From positions 1,412,501 to 1,476,500 of the forward strand of contig JACJYK010000001.1 of NCBI GenBank assembly GCA_020636135.1: a DNA stretch of 64,000 nucleotides. Reading direction: 5' to 3'. The notes under the pieces are model-generated. The model was not told the origin of the DNA and did no database searches. It saw nothing but the letters and a program-made list of their open reading frames with translations. Positions 1 through 9,309 of this stretch are shown piece after piece. The stretch comes from Lewinellaceae bacterium. GTDB lineage: Bacteria; Bacteroidota; Bacteroidia; Chitinophagales; Saprospiraceae. Positions within the stretch are counted from its first letter, which is position 1; every line of letters begins with the position of its first letter. The translations under genes were made by a program, and so were the position numbers.

Positions 1-78
1 GCCCATCTCTGGGGCCACTACGGTTTGCTTCGTCTAATAAAACAGGCCGGTTATCGAGTATCACCCTGGAAGGGCTAG
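1..78 (+). CDS. Possible 3' end of an upstream gene (partial)
   Basis: Frame 1 is open from the first base to a TAG at 76-78 and encodes about 25 residues ending in GYRVSPWKG. The stretch looks protein-like, and the other two frames either stop early or lead into the TonB receptor. It is too short to assign a family. It is listed only because a gene running in from the left edge is the simplest reading of the first 78 bases. Confidence 0.3.
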   Translation, partial: AHLWGHYGLLRLIKQAGYRVSPWKG

Positions 79-152
79 CATTCCATCTGTTTTCACCCTT
101 ATTTTTGCAGCTGGTTTTAATATCTCCGGGACTCCCGGCAGAATACTGCAAT

Positions 153-2492
153 ATGAACACCTTGAGAGATACCCTAAGTATTATTTGTATTTTTTTGTTG
201 ATGGCGTCGGCTTTGCCTGCTCAAAATGCTACGATCAGCGGTTATGTCAGGGATGCTAATAGCGGGGAAACACTGATAGGCGCCAATGTGTACAACCAGG
301 CCGATCCCGGGCAGGGTACTTCAACCAATGCGTATGGATTTTATTCCCTGACCTTGCCGGCTGGTGAGTATACCCTGGTTTTTTCCTACCTGGGTTATCA
401 GGACCAGCATCAGACCATCCAACTTCTGGATAATCAAACCGTTAACATCAATTTGAGTGAAGGGGTGGCGATGGATGAAGTGGTCGTAGTCGCGGAACAA
501 AGAGACCGGAATGTGACCAGTACGGAATTGGGTAAAATAGATTTGCCGATTGAAAACATAAAATTGTTGCCGGCAGTTTTTGGCGAGGTAGATATCCTGA
601 AAGCTCTCCAACTTCTACCGGGTGTAATGTCCAGTGGTGAAGGCAGTTCCGGATTTTATGTACGGGGTGGGGGAGCAGACCAGAACCTGATCCTGCTGGA
701 TGAAGCTCCGGTATATAATACGGGCCATCTGCTGGGATTTTTCTCGGTATTCAATGCGGATGCCATTAAAAACACCACCCTGATAAAGGGAGATATGCCG
801 GCCCAGTATGGTGGCAGGCTCTCCTCGGTGGTGGATGTCCAGATGAAAGAAGGCAATAATCAGCAATATGCAGTGGATGGGGGTATTGGCCTGATCGCTT
901 CCAGATTAACCGTCCAAGGCCCGGTGATCAAGGATAGGAGTTCCTTTATGGTCTCCGCCCGGCGTACTTATGCACTGGACCTGGCTCAGCCTTTCATCCG
1001 CAGGAGCAACTTTGCCGGTACCAACTATTATTTCTACGACCTGAATACCAAATTGAATTATCAGTTCTCGCAGAAAGATCGCGTTTACCTGAGCGGATAT
1101 TTCGGCCGGGATGTATTTGCCTTTAACTCGAATCAGTCGGATTTCAGTCTGAGGATGCCTTATGGGAATGCAACTGCAACGCTGCGGTGGAACCATCTTT
1201 TCAATGACCGGCTGTTCATGAATACCTCGGTGATCTACAACGACTACGATTTCAGTTTTTCGGGCGGGCAGGATCTTTTTAAGTTCAAGCTTTTCTCCGG
1301 AGTGCGGGATTGGAATACCAAGCTGGATTTTGACTATTACCCGAATTACCGTCACTCCATCCGTTTTGGGATCAACGCCATTCGTCACCGGTTTGTACCC
1401 AATGTCGTACAGGGCACCAGTGGAGATGTAACCTTTGGCTCGGACTTTACCGATAAATTTGGTGTGGAGTCGGCAGCCTATTTTCAGGATGAGATCAAGT
1501 TGGGATCAGCTTTTAATGTGCAATTGGGTATGCGCTATTCCCGATTCAGCCAGGTAGGGCCTTACACTTCCAAGTTCAATGGCGAGCAATACGGCTCCTG
1601 GAATTCCGTGGTGACCTACGATGGCTGGGAGCCCAGGGCTGCCTTGCGCTGGCAGCTTTTACCATCCGCTTCGCTTAAGGCCGCCATAACATTTACCAAC
1701 CAATACATACACCTGGTGAGTAATTCCGCAAGCACGCTTCCGACTGATGTTTGGGTACCCAGCACGGAAGTGGTCAAGCCGCAGCAAGGCATTCAGTACG
1801 CTTTGGGTGTGTTCAAAAACTGGAAGGATAATACGCTGGAAACTTCCGTAGAAGTCTATTACCGGGACCTGGCAAATCAGATCGATTACCGTGATTCCTA
1901 TGTAAACAACCTCTCCAATGATGTGGAAGATGACTTTGTGTTTGGAGTAGGGCGGGCTTACGGCGCCGAATTTTTCCTGCGCAAATCGAAAGGGGACCTT
2001 AACGGCTGGATCGGTTATACCATATCCCGTTCTGAAAGGTCTTTTTCGGAGATCGAAGGGGGCCGTTGGTATCCTACGACCTTTGACCGGACCCATGACG
2101 TCTCGGTGGTTGCCAATTACCAGCTCAACGACCGTTGGAGTTTCGGAGGTGTCGTGGTTTACGGTACAGGCAGAGCCTACACTCCGATCGATGGAGTTTA
2201 TCTCATTGGGCAGGACCTGGTGACGGAATATGGCCCCCGCAACAGTTCACGGCTGGAGCCCTACCACCGCCTGGACATTTCAGCGACTTATGTGCCTGCC
2301 AGGTCTGCAGAAAAGCGTTTTCGGGGTAGTTGGACCTTTTCGGTTTACAATGTGTACAACCACCGCAACCCGTATTTCACCTATACGGATATTGACACCA
2401 ATCTGGCGACTGGTGAGGCTCAGGCAAAAGCCTATAAAGTTTCGATATTCCCGATCATCCCTTCCGTTACCTGGAATTTTAAATGGAAATAA
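153..2492 (+). CDS. TonB-dependent receptor with N-terminal carboxypeptidase-like domain
   Basis: Outer-membrane active transporter of about 779 residues. The ATG at 153 is preferred over an in-frame start at 105 because it begins a clean signal peptide (MNTLRDTLSI, cut after LPAQ near residue 24). Residues about 27-110 form a carboxypeptidase-regulatory-like beta sandwich (YVRDANSGETLIGANVY, then an AYGFYSLTLPAGEYTL stretch). A plug domain follows at about 140-240 (VRGGGADQNLILLDEAPVYN), and the rest is beta-barrel strands ending in an aromatic-rich C-terminus (VTWNFKWK). The next gene encodes a DUF4249 lipoprotein and overlaps the stop codon by one base. That pairing is common in Bacteroidota and suggests a two-component outer-membrane uptake complex. 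The substrate cannot be told from the sequence. Confidence 0.95.
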   Translation: MNTLRDTLSIICIFLLMASALPAQNATISGYVRDANSGETLIGANVYNQADPGQGTSTNAYGFYSLTLPAGEYTLVFSYLGYQDQHQTIQLLDNQTVNINLSEGVAMDEVVVVAEQRDRNVTSTELGKIDLPIENIKLLPAVFGEVDILKALQLLPGVMSSGEGSSGFYVRGGGADQNLILLDEAPVYNTGHLLGFFSVFNADAIKNTTLIKGDMPAQYGGRLSSVVDVQMKEGNNQQYAVDGGIGLIASRLTVQGPVIKDRSSFMVSARRTYALDLAQPFIRRSNFAGTNYYFYDLNTKLNYQFSQKDRVYLSGYFGRDVFAFNSNQSDFSLRMPYGNATATLRWNHLFNDRLFMNTSVIYNDYDFSFSGGQDLFKFKLFSGVRDWNTKLDFDYYPNYRHSIRFGINAIRHRFVPNVVQGTSGDVTFGSDFTDKFGVESAAYFQDEIKLGSAFNVQLGMRYSRFSQVGPYTSKFNGEQYGSWNSVVTYDGWEPRAALRWQLLPSASLKAAITFTNQYIHLVSNSASTLPTDVWVPSTEVVKPQQGIQYALGVFKNWKDNTLETSVEVYYRDLANQIDYRDSYVNNLSNDVEDDFVFGVGRAYGAEFFLRKSKGDLNGWIGYTISRSERSFSEIEGGRWYPTTFDRTHDVSVVANYQLNDRWSFGGVVVYGTGRAYTPIDGVYLIGQDLVTEYGPRNSSRLEPYHRLDISATYVPARSAEKRFRGSWTFSVYNVYNHRNPYFTYTDIDTNLATGEAQAKAYKVSIFPIIPSVTWNFKWK

Positions 2493-3436
2493 TGGCACTG
2501 AGAAATAACTTCTGGATCCATAGCCTTGCCTTGTTTCTTTTCCTTGCAGGAACCGGGTGTGAGGAAGAATACATCCCGGACACTGTCGAGGGACCATCCA
2601 AGCTGGTTGTGGAAGGTTACGTCGAAGCCGGGGATCAACCGATGCCGGCGTATGTGATACTAACCCGTTCCAGATCCTTTTTTCAGCAGCTGAATCCCGG
2701 AGATTTGGAAAATAGTTACGTGCATGACGCACTGGTACAGGTATCCTACGATGGTATAACCGCCACCCTGCCGGAAATTTGTCTGAACGACCTCGATACG
2801 ACCTTGCGGAAAGTGGTAGCCCGTGAGTTTGGGTTTGATCCGGATAGCCTGGAGATCAATATCTGTGTATATGTGGACCTCAATGGTCAGGTGGTGGGAC
2901 AATTTGGCAAACAATATGCATTGCATGTGGAAGCCGAAGGTAAAATACTGGAAGCAATTACGACCATACCGGAATTGGTCCCGTTGGACTCTTTTCGTTT
3001 CGAGCCCACGCCAGGTATGCCTATTGATAGCCTGGCCCAGCTGATAGCGACAATTTCCGACCCGTCTGATGAAACCAATTATTACCGCCAGTTCATCCGC
3101 ATCAATTCTGGAATTTACGATCCCGGCTTTGCATCCGTTTCCGATGATGCCTTGTTCAACGGTAAGACACTGGACTTTCGAATCAATTCCCCGCAGCATA
3201 CTCCGGATGACAACCCTGAAATATTTGGCCTCTTTCATCGAGGGGATACCATTTCTATAAAATGGACCAATATCGATGCCGATCATTTCAAATTTTGGAA
3301 TACCTTCGAATCCAGCCGTAACAGCGGCGGACCATTCTCCAGCTATGTGCGGGTGAGTTCGAACATACAGGGAGGACTCGGAGTCTGGGGAGGCTATGCT
3401 GTTGCGTATTATGATGCAATCGTACCGGAAAAGTGA
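2492..3436 (+). CDS. DUF4249 domain lipoprotein, partner of the TonB receptor
   Basis: About 314 residues. The ATG at 2492 overlaps the receptor stop (TAATG), so the two are translationally coupled; an ATG at 2483 would add only three residues. The N-terminus is a lipoprotein signal (LFLFLAGTGC, Cys23), followed by a beta-rich body of the DUF4249 type (EEYIPDTVEGPSKLVVEGYV, where the motif E-G-Y follows the first strand). Proteins of this family usually sit next to TonB receptors in Bacteroidota. They are thought to be surface-exposed or periplasmic partners, but no biochemical role is established. The gene ends at a TGA shared with the GTG start of the next gene. Confidence 0.85.
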   Translation: MALRNNFWIHSLALFLFLAGTGCEEEYIPDTVEGPSKLVVEGYVEAGDQPMPAYVILTRSRSFFQQLNPGDLENSYVHDALVQVSYDGITATLPEICLNDLDTTLRKVVAREFGFDPDSLEINICVYVDLNGQVVGQFGKQYALHVEAEGKILEAITTIPELVPLDSFRFEPTPGMPIDSLAQLIATISDPSDETNYYRQFIRINSGIYDPGFASVSDDALFNGKTLDFRINSPQHTPDDNPEIFGLFHRGDTISIKWTNIDADHFKFWNTFESSRNSGGPFSSYVRVSSNIQGGLGVWGGYAVAYYDAIVPEK

Positions 3437-4134
3437 AAGATCCGCTTGACATTCATACCGGCAATAAAATCGCGATCGTTGCCGGCGCTACGGGATTGAT
3501 AGGCAATGAAGTCGTCCGTCAATTGCTAAACCATCCGGCCTATGGCAGGGTGAAGGTTTTTGTACGCCGCCATCTCAGCTTTCAGCATCCCAAACTGCAG
3601 GAGATCATGACAGACTTTGATCGCCTGGAAGAGTATGCTCACGAATTTAAGGGCAATGACCTATTCCTGTGCCTGGGAACCACCATGGCCAAAGCCGGGT
3701 CCCGAAAAGCGTTCATCAAGGTAGATCTCACTTACAACCTGAAGATGGCCCGGATGGCCAGTGACAATAAAGTCCATCAGGTTCTTTTGGTTTCATCGGT
3801 GGGTGCCGATCCGGACGCATTATTTTTCTATAGCAAAGTAAAGGGTAACCTGGAGCAAGCCATTAAGCAACTGCCTTTCTGGGGTATTCACATTTTCCAG
3901 CCTTCGGTGCTCCTGGGCCAGCGGGAAGAATTGCGTATGGGTGAAAAGGTGGCAGGATCGGTAGGCCACTGGCTAGATAAAGTGACCGGGGGAGGTATGA
4001 CCGTCTACAAACCGGTCCATGCCGAAACCGTTGCTTTGGCTATGATCCGGGTGGCGCAAAAGCTCAGTGGCGGTGTCCATACCTATGAGAGTCACATCAT
4101 TGCGGAGATTGCCGGTGTTGAGGACCCAAATTGA
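3433..4134 (+). CDS. NAD(P)-binding Rossmann-fold protein (atypical SDR, HTATIP2/YwnB-like)
   Basis: 233 residues with a GTG start that overlaps the stop of the DUF4249 gene (GTGA). The N-terminus carries the dinucleotide-binding motif GATGLIG preceded by a hydrophobic strand (KIAIVA). A second conserved block, DLFLCLGTTMAKAGS, and a strand-like VLLVSSVGADP follow. This is the pattern of short atypical SDR proteins related to the human TIP30/HTATIP2 family and bacterial oxidoreductase-like proteins. The classical Tyr-x3-Lys pair appears as Y-S-K near FFYSKVKGNLEQAI. Cytosolic. The substrate is unknown, and its coupling to the TonB pair may be only transcriptional. Confidence 0.8.
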   Translation: MKDPLDIHTGNKIAIVAGATGLIGNEVVRQLLNHPAYGRVKVFVRRHLSFQHPKLQEIMTDFDRLEEYAHEFKGNDLFLCLGTTMAKAGSRKAFIKVDLTYNLKMARMASDNKVHQVLLVSSVGADPDALFFYSKVKGNLEQAIKQLPFWGIHIFQPSVLLGQREELRMGEKVAGSVGHWLDKVTGGGMTVYKPVHAETVALAMIRVAQKLSGGVHTYESHIIAEIAGVEDPN

Positions 4135-4172
4135 ATGTCTTTCCTACCTTTGCCTGCGAAATTAAATTGAAC

Positions 4173-4514
4173 ATGCAGAAGAAGTCTGAAATTAAGCTGG
4201 AGGTCCAAATGGACAGTAAAAACATTCCGGAACAGATCCTGTGGGAGACATCCGACGATCCAGCCGGAACCGGTAAGCAGGAATGCAAAGCCATCTTTCT
4301 CTCTCTGTTTGATATGAAAAGCGGTGATACCCTTAAGATAGACCTGTGGACCAAAGATATGCAGGTGATTGAAATGGACCGGCTGGTATATCAGACCATG
4401 CGTTCATTGGCAGACTCCTACGCGCGGGCAACCAATAATGTCCGCATGGCTAATGAGATGCAGAAATTTGCCCAGTTCTTTGGTGAAGAAACCGAGATCA
4501 TCAAGCGCGGTTAA
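4173..4514 (+). CDS. gldC: Gliding motility protein GldC
   Basis: 113 residues. The ATG at 4173 gives the family-typical start MQKKSEIKLEVQMD; an in-frame ATG at 4131 would add 14 unrelated residues and overlap the preceding gene. The rest (NIPEQILWETSDDPAGTG, MKSGDTLKIDLWTKDMQVIEM and the C-terminal helix ending in HH-free QKFAQFFGEETEIIK) fits GldC. This is a small soluble protein found throughout Bacteroidota and first known from Flavobacterium gliding mutants. It is also kept in non-gliding members, so motility in this organism does not follow. It sits 38 bases after the SDR-like gene. Confidence 0.9.
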   Translation: MQKKSEIKLEVQMDSKNIPEQILWETSDDPAGTGKQECKAIFLSLFDMKSGDTLKIDLWTKDMQVIEMDRLVYQTMRSLADSYARATNNVRMANEMQKFAQFFGEETEIIKRG

Positions 4515-4579
4515 TCCCCCGAATGAATCACGGTGGCAATGCGCTCACAGGGCATCATTGACCTTAATTACTCCGGAAA

Positions 4580-4999
4580 TTATTCTTTCTTACGGGCACT
4601 CCAGGCATTGAATCCGCCCTCTACGTTGATCACGGACGTAAATCCGGCCCGGATCATCTCATCGGCTGCAATAAGACTGCGGTGACCGCTGCGGCAGTAA
4701 ACCCAATAGGTATGGTTCTTGTCCAGTTTTTGGATCTCTTCCTTGAAATGTTCATTCTGAAGAATGTCTATTTGCTTCGCATTGGCAATATGACCTCCAA
4801 CATATTCCTGAATGGAGCGTACATCAAGTACATGAATGCTGGAGTCGGCAGCCAGAGCTGCTGCCAGTTGGTCAACTGAAATGTTGGTCACCACACCGGG
4901 GGTTGTCTTTACACCCGGAACGACGGTTTCAGTGGATTGAGCATGCGCACATGAAATTGCTCCTATCGATAGAAAAGCAAGAAAAAGCCAATTATTCAT
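4580..4999 (-). CDS. Exported single-domain rhodanese
   Basis: About 139 residues. The ATG at 4999 is chosen because it opens directly into a signal peptide (NNWLFLAFLSIGAIS, then CAHAQ); an ATG at 5026 is also in frame. The rhodanese domain runs from about residue 38 to the end, with the loop around catalytic Cys102 (YCRSGHRS) and the conserved HVLDVRSIQEYVGGHI block. The start overlaps the 3' end of the DUF983 gene by 8 bases, so the two are one operon. A periplasmic or lipid-anchored sulfur-carrier or thiol role is likely but not proven. The Cys of AISC could be a lipobox or just part of the signal region. Confidence 0.88.
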   Translation of the reverse strand: MNNWLFLAFLSIGAISCAHAQSTETVVPGVKTTPGVVTNISVDQLAAALAADSSIHVLDVRSIQEYVGGHIANAKQIDILQNEHFKEEIQKLDKNHTYWVYCRSGHRSLIAADEMIRAGFTSVINVEGGFNAWSARKKE

Positions 5000-5366
5000 T
5001 CTGCCAGTTTTTATCGTATTTAACAAAAAGATGAAGCCAGATGCTCCGGCTGAGTCGCAAAATATAGACGAACAGAAGGACTATGATGGCAATGGTCCAG
5101 CCGAATGCGGCCTCCAGTGAGGTATTGATTCCGAAATAGAACAAAGCAATCAGGCCAAACATGAGAAATGCACTGACGGCATAGGATACAAACATGGCTC
5201 CCCAGTAAAATCCCGGTTCCAGTTCGTATTTCTGATGACAAACGTCACAGTGCTTCCCCATGGATAGCGGATGAGCATAGTCAAAAACGGAAGTTTCAAA
5301 TAATTTCCCTTCGTGACAACGGGGACATTTCAGGTTAAAAACACTGTACAGAGCACTTCCTTTCAT
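4992..5366 (-). CDS. DUF983 zinc-ribbon membrane protein
   Basis: About 124 residues from the ATG at 5366 (MKGSALYSVFN); a farther ATG at 5387 is in frame but lacks family similarity. The N-terminus has two CxxC pairs (CPRCHEGKLF and CDVCHQKYELEPGFYWGA) that look like a zinc ribbon, and two transmembrane helices follow (FVSYAVSAFLMFGLIAL and WTIAIIVLLFVYIL). This is the DUF983 pattern. Family function is unknown; some members lie near cytochrome oxidase genes. Here the partner is the rhodanese downstream. Confidence 0.85.
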   Translation of the reverse strand: MKGSALYSVFNLKCPRCHEGKLFETSVFDYAHPLSMGKHCDVCHQKYELEPGFYWGAMFVSYAVSAFLMFGLIALFYFGINTSLEAAFGWTIAIIVLLFVYILRLSRSIWLHLFVKYDKNWQNE

Positions 5367-5432
5367 AGATGCGACGCAAATGGTCACGCAAAGATGAAGT
5401 GCTCCGCACAGTTTTTATGTAATCCTGATCAC

Positions 5433-7337
5433 TTATTTTGCCAGGGCTCCTTCTTTGATCTCATCCACAACTTCTGGATTGAGCAGTGTCGAAGTGTCGC
5501 CCAGGTTGGATGTATCGCCTTCCGCAATCTTTCGCAGGATGCGCCGCATGATCTTTCCGGACCGGGTTTTCGGCAATCCGCTTACGATCTGTATGATGTC
5601 CGGTTTTGCGATCGGACCGATTTCCCGGGTGACCACGGCCAGGACCTCCTTCTCGAACACCTGAGTATCACCAATGATGGTGCTTGTGATCACATAAGCA
5701 TAGATGCCCTGTCCCTTGATCGGGTGGGGATAACCAACTACGGCGGACTCAATGATAGCGTCATGCTGGTTGATGGCATTTTCGACCTCTGCAGTTCCGA
5801 TACGGTGGCCGGATACATTGATGACGTCATCTACCCGTCCGATGATGCGGTAAAGGCCGTCTTCATCCCTCTTGGCTCCGTCGCCGGTAAAATACATGTT
5901 TTCAAACGTCGCAAAATAGGTGGTCCGGCAACGCTCATGGTCTCCATAGGTGGTCCTGATGATGCTCGGCCAGGGAAACTTCATACACAGCAACCCTTCG
6001 ACACCATTCTCTGTCAGTTCCTTTCCGGATGCGTCCACCAGGCAGGGCTGAACCCCGGGTAACGGAAGGGTCGCATAGGTCGGTTTGATGGGAGTGATTC
6101 CCGCCAGTGCTGAGATCAGTATCCCACCTGTCTCGGTCTGCCACCAGGTATCCACGATTGGCGCCCTGCCTTTTCCCACATTGTCATCGTACCAGTGCCA
6201 GGCTTCGGCATTGATGGGTTCACCTACCGATCCCAGAACCTTGATGGAGCTCAGGTCGTATTTGTTGGGCCACTCGTCACCGGCAGCCATCAGTGCCCGG
6301 ATAGCTGTCGGGGCGGTATAAAACTGGTTGACCTGGTAATGTTCACAGATCTCCCAGAAACGTCCCGGGTCCGGATAAGTAGGTACGCCCTCAAACATCA
6401 CCGAGGTAGCGCCGGCTAACAGAGGGCCGTACACGATGTAGGAGTGACCGGTGATCCAACCGATGTCCGCCGTACACCAGTAGATGTCACCTGGTTGGTA
6501 TTGAAATACGTTGAGGAATGAATAGCAGGTGTAGACCATGTATCCTCCGCAGGTGTGCACCACGCCTTTAGGTTTGCCGGTACTCCCGGAGGTGTAGAGG
6601 ATGAATAGCATGTCCTCACTGTCCATGGTTTCGGCTTCGCAATGGATGGACTGCGGCGAAACGAGTTCATGCCACCAACTGTCCCGTCCGCTGGTCCAGT
6701 TTACCTGTTCGCCGGTACGCTGGTAGACCAGCACATGCTCTACGGAGTCACAACCCATGGACAATGCTTCATCGACGACCTTTTTGACCGGTATGTTTTT
6801 GGCACCGCGTGGATTGTAATCCGAGGTGATCACCATCTTGCAACTGGCGTCTTTGATCCGGTCTGCTAATGCGGATGCCGAGAATCCGGCAAACACCACG
6901 GAATGCACGGCTCCGATGCGGGCACAGGCCAAGATACCGATGGCTAATTCCGGGATCATGGGCATGTAAAAACAAACCCGGTCTCCCTTTTGGATACCCA
7001 GTTGTTTTAAGGCATTGGCTGCCTGATTAACCTCGTTGAGCAGCTCCCGGTAGGTGTAGCGTTTTGCCGGGGCATCCGGATCATTGCTCACCCAGAGAAT
7101 GGCTGTCTGATCGCCACGCTCAGCAATATGACGATCCAGTGCATTCTCGGTGATGTTTAGCTTGCCGCCCTGAAACCATTTGATATCCGGTGTCTTAAAG
7201 TTCCATTGCAGAACCTGATCCCACTTTTTCCGCCACAGGAAATTTTCAGCTATGGATCCCCAAAAGCCTTCCGGGTCTTTTACACTCCGGTCGTAGGTAT
7301 TTTGGTATTCTTCCCAGGTTCTAATTTGCATGTTCAT
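5433..7337 (-). CDS. acs: Acetyl-CoA synthetase
   Basis: 634 residues, the normal length for Acs. It activates acetate with ATP and CoA through acetyl-AMP, in the cytosol. Visible motifs are the N-terminal ACAS block (WFQGGKLNITENALDRH), the AMP-binding P-loop TSGSTGKPKG, the WWQTETG motif and the C-terminal PKTRSGKIMRR, whose Lys595 is the residue controlled by reversible acetylation in known Acs enzymes. Two nearby ATGs (7337 and 7331) are both possible starts. Upstream by 11 bases lies the acetate symporter gene, so uptake and activation are encoded together. Confidence 0.96.
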   Translation of the reverse strand: MNMQIRTWEEYQNTYDRSVKDPEGFWGSIAENFLWRKKWDQVLQWNFKTPDIKWFQGGKLNITENALDRHIAERGDQTAILWVSNDPDAPAKRYTYRELLNEVNQAANALKQLGIQKGDRVCFYMPMIPELAIGILACARIGAVHSVVFAGFSASALADRIKDASCKMVITSDYNPRGAKNIPVKKVVDEALSMGCDSVEHVLVYQRTGEQVNWTSGRDSWWHELVSPQSIHCEAETMDSEDMLFILYTSGSTGKPKGVVHTCGGYMVYTCYSFLNVFQYQPGDIYWCTADIGWITGHSYIVYGPLLAGATSVMFEGVPTYPDPGRFWEICEHYQVNQFYTAPTAIRALMAAGDEWPNKYDLSSIKVLGSVGEPINAEAWHWYDDNVGKGRAPIVDTWWQTETGGILISALAGITPIKPTYATLPLPGVQPCLVDASGKELTENGVEGLLCMKFPWPSIIRTTYGDHERCRTTYFATFENMYFTGDGAKRDEDGLYRIIGRVDDVINVSGHRIGTAEVENAINQHDAIIESAVVGYPHPIKGQGIYAYVITSTIIGDTQVFEKEVLAVVTREIGPIAKPDIIQIVSGLPKTRSGKIMRRILRKIAEGDTSNLGDTSTLLNPEVVDEIKEGALAK

Positions 7338-7348
7338 ATCAATATGTT

Positions 7349-9049
7349 TTATTCATCTGGTAATCGAATGTGTTCCACCATATTCTGCACTGCTAAGGGA
7401 GGAGGTGGTGTCATATAAGTAACTCCAATGGACACGATGAAGTTGATAATCATGCCCACCGTCCCGATACCTTCAGGGGATATGCCCCACCAGTATCCAT
7501 CGGGGGTTCCTCCCAGAAACTTGAAGTATACAATGTAAGCTGTGGTAAACACCAGGCCGGTAATCATGCCGGCTATGGCGCCTTGTTTGTTAATACGCTT
7601 CGAGAAAATCCCCATAATGATGGCCGGGAAGAAGCTGGCGGCTGCCAGTCCAAAGGCGAATGCAACCACCTGGGCCACGTATCCTGGTGGATCAATACCG
7701 GCCCATCCCGCGATGACAACCGCTATGGCGATGGTAATACGAGCTGTCTTCAATTCTCCTTTCTCTGAGATGTTTGGCCTGAGCCAGTTCTTAAACAGGT
7801 CATGGGAAATACTGGTGGAGATCACCAGCAATAATCCGGCAGCCGTCGAAAGGGCGGCAGCCAGACCTCCTGCTACGACCAGGGCGACAACCCAGGCCGG
7901 CAGGTTGGCAATCTCCGGGTTTGCCAACACCATGATGTCCCGATCTACCGTCAGCTCACTACCTTTCCACCCACGCTCATTGGCTACCGTTTCGACGAAG
8001 GTCGGATTGGCATCGTTGTAATACTGGACTTTCCCGTCGCCATTTTTATCCTCAAATTTGAGGAGGCCAGTGCCTTCCCAGTTCTTGAACCAGGCCGGCA
8101 GCTCGTTGTAGGGTTGGTCCTGGACGGTGTGAATCAGGTTGGTTCTTGAGAATACAGCGATAGCCGGTGCAGTGGTATACAGCAGGGCGATGAACAGCAA
8201 AGCCCAACCGGCTGACTTCCTCGCATCCTTCACATTGGGTACGGTGAAAAATCGCACGATCACGTGGGGTAATCCGGCGGTACCCAGCATAAGCGCTGCC
8301 GTAATAAAGGCAAAGTCAATGGTATTCTTTTTAGAGATCGTGTACTCTTGAAAGCCCAGGTCCCGGCACACCTGATCCAATTTGTCGAGGAGGTATGTCC
8401 CATCACTGAGTTTTCCGCCTAGTCCCAGCTGCGGGATCGGGTTATTGACCATCAGCACCGAGATAAATATGGCAGGAACGAGATAGGCAAAGATCAGTAC
8501 GCAGAATTGGGCCACCTGGGTGTACGTGATGCCCTTCATGCCGCCCAGTACTGCGTAAAAGAAGACGATCAAGACTCCGATAATGACTCCGTATTTAAAG
8601 TCGATCTCCAGGAACCGGCTGAAAGCCACCCCGACGCCTTTCATTTGCCCCACCACATAGGTGAAGGACACAAACAACGCCGCAATGACCGCCACCAGGC
8701 GCGCTCCCTGGGAATAATACCGCTCGCCGATAAAATCGGGCACGGTGAATTTCCCAAACTTGCGCAAGTAAGGGGCCAGTAAGAGTGCAAGCAGCACATA
8801 GCCACCCGTCCATCCCATCAGGTATTCCGCTCCCTGGTAACCAAGGAAAGCGATCAGTCCTGCCATGGAGAGGAAGGAAGCGGCGCTCATCCAGTCTGCC
8901 GCGGTGGCCATCCCATTGAGTACAGGGTGGACGCCGGAGCCGGCAACATAAAACTCCGAAGTTGATTTGGCTCTCGACCACCATGCAACGACGATGTACA
9001 GGATAAATGATATCCCGACAATAAGGAAGGTCCATACGGTTTGGCTCAT
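7349..9049 (-). CDS. actP: Cation/acetate symporter (SSS family)
   Basis: About 566 residues with 13 or so hydrophobic helices. The ATG at 9049 (MSQTVWTFLIVGISFILYIV) overlaps the stop of the DUF4212 gene as ATGA. The sodium:solute symporter signature is clear: NGMATAADWMSAASFLSMAGL in helix 2 and GTAGLPHVIVRFFTVP in the middle. A hydrophilic insert of about 80 residues (TNLIHTVQDQPYNELPAWF onward) sits between central helices, as in ActP-like proteins linked to DUF4212 subunits. The downstream Acs gene makes acetate or a similar short monocarboxylate the likely substrate. Confidence 0.92.
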   Translation of the reverse strand: MSQTVWTFLIVGISFILYIVVAWWSRAKSTSEFYVAGSGVHPVLNGMATAADWMSAASFLSMAGLIAFLGYQGAEYLMGWTGGYVLLALLLAPYLRKFGKFTVPDFIGERYYSQGARLVAVIAALFVSFTYVVGQMKGVGVAFSRFLEIDFKYGVIIGVLIVFFYAVLGGMKGITYTQVAQFCVLIFAYLVPAIFISVLMVNNPIPQLGLGGKLSDGTYLLDKLDQVCRDLGFQEYTISKKNTIDFAFITAALMLGTAGLPHVIVRFFTVPNVKDARKSAGWALLFIALLYTTAPAIAVFSRTNLIHTVQDQPYNELPAWFKNWEGTGLLKFEDKNGDGKVQYYNDANPTFVETVANERGWKGSELTVDRDIMVLANPEIANLPAWVVALVVAGGLAAALSTAAGLLLVISTSISHDLFKNWLRPNISEKGELKTARITIAIAVVIAGWAGIDPPGYVAQVVAFAFGLAAASFFPAIIMGIFSKRINKQGAIAGMITGLVFTTAYIVYFKFLGGTPDGYWWGISPEGIGTVGMIINFIVSIGVTYMTPPPPLAVQNMVEHIRLPDE

Positions 9050-9309
9050 GGTGTCGTCTTTTTGGCTTTGAATTTCTGATCCAGACGATTCATGAGGATG
9101 ACGTACACGACAATGATCCCGATAAAACAATAGATGGACCCTTGCTGTGCAAACCAGAACCCCAGCTTGAAGCCGCCGATACGGAACTGATTGAGCCAGT
9201 CAGCCCACAGAATTCCAAAGCCGAATGAAACGATAAACCAAATGAGGAGCAATACGGACAAATACCAGATGTTTTGTCGCCAATACATTTTGGTCACTTC
9301 AGTTGACAT
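9046..9309 (-). CDS. DUF4212 small subunit of the SSS symporter
   Basis: 87 residues with two transmembrane helices (YLSVLLLIWFIVSFGFGI and IYCFIGIIVVYVILMNRL) separated by a short periplasmic segment with LNQFRIGGFKLGFWFAQQG, the conserved block of DUF4212. The protein is the first gene of a - strand operon and is translationally coupled to the symporter. In the family it is the small partner of an SSS transporter and is found only next to one. It probably aids assembly or function of the transporter in the inner membrane. Confidence 0.92.
   Translation of the reverse strand: MSTEVTKMYWRQNIWYLSVLLLIWFIVSFGFGILWADWLNQFRIGGFKLGFWFAQQGSIYCFIGIIVVYVILMNRLDQKFKAKKTTP

Noticed and set aside
5313..6062. 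249-codon + strand reading frame opposite acs and the DUF983 gene
   Set aside because: It is antisense to clear coding sequence with third-position bias of the - strand genes, and its translation has no recognisable domain.
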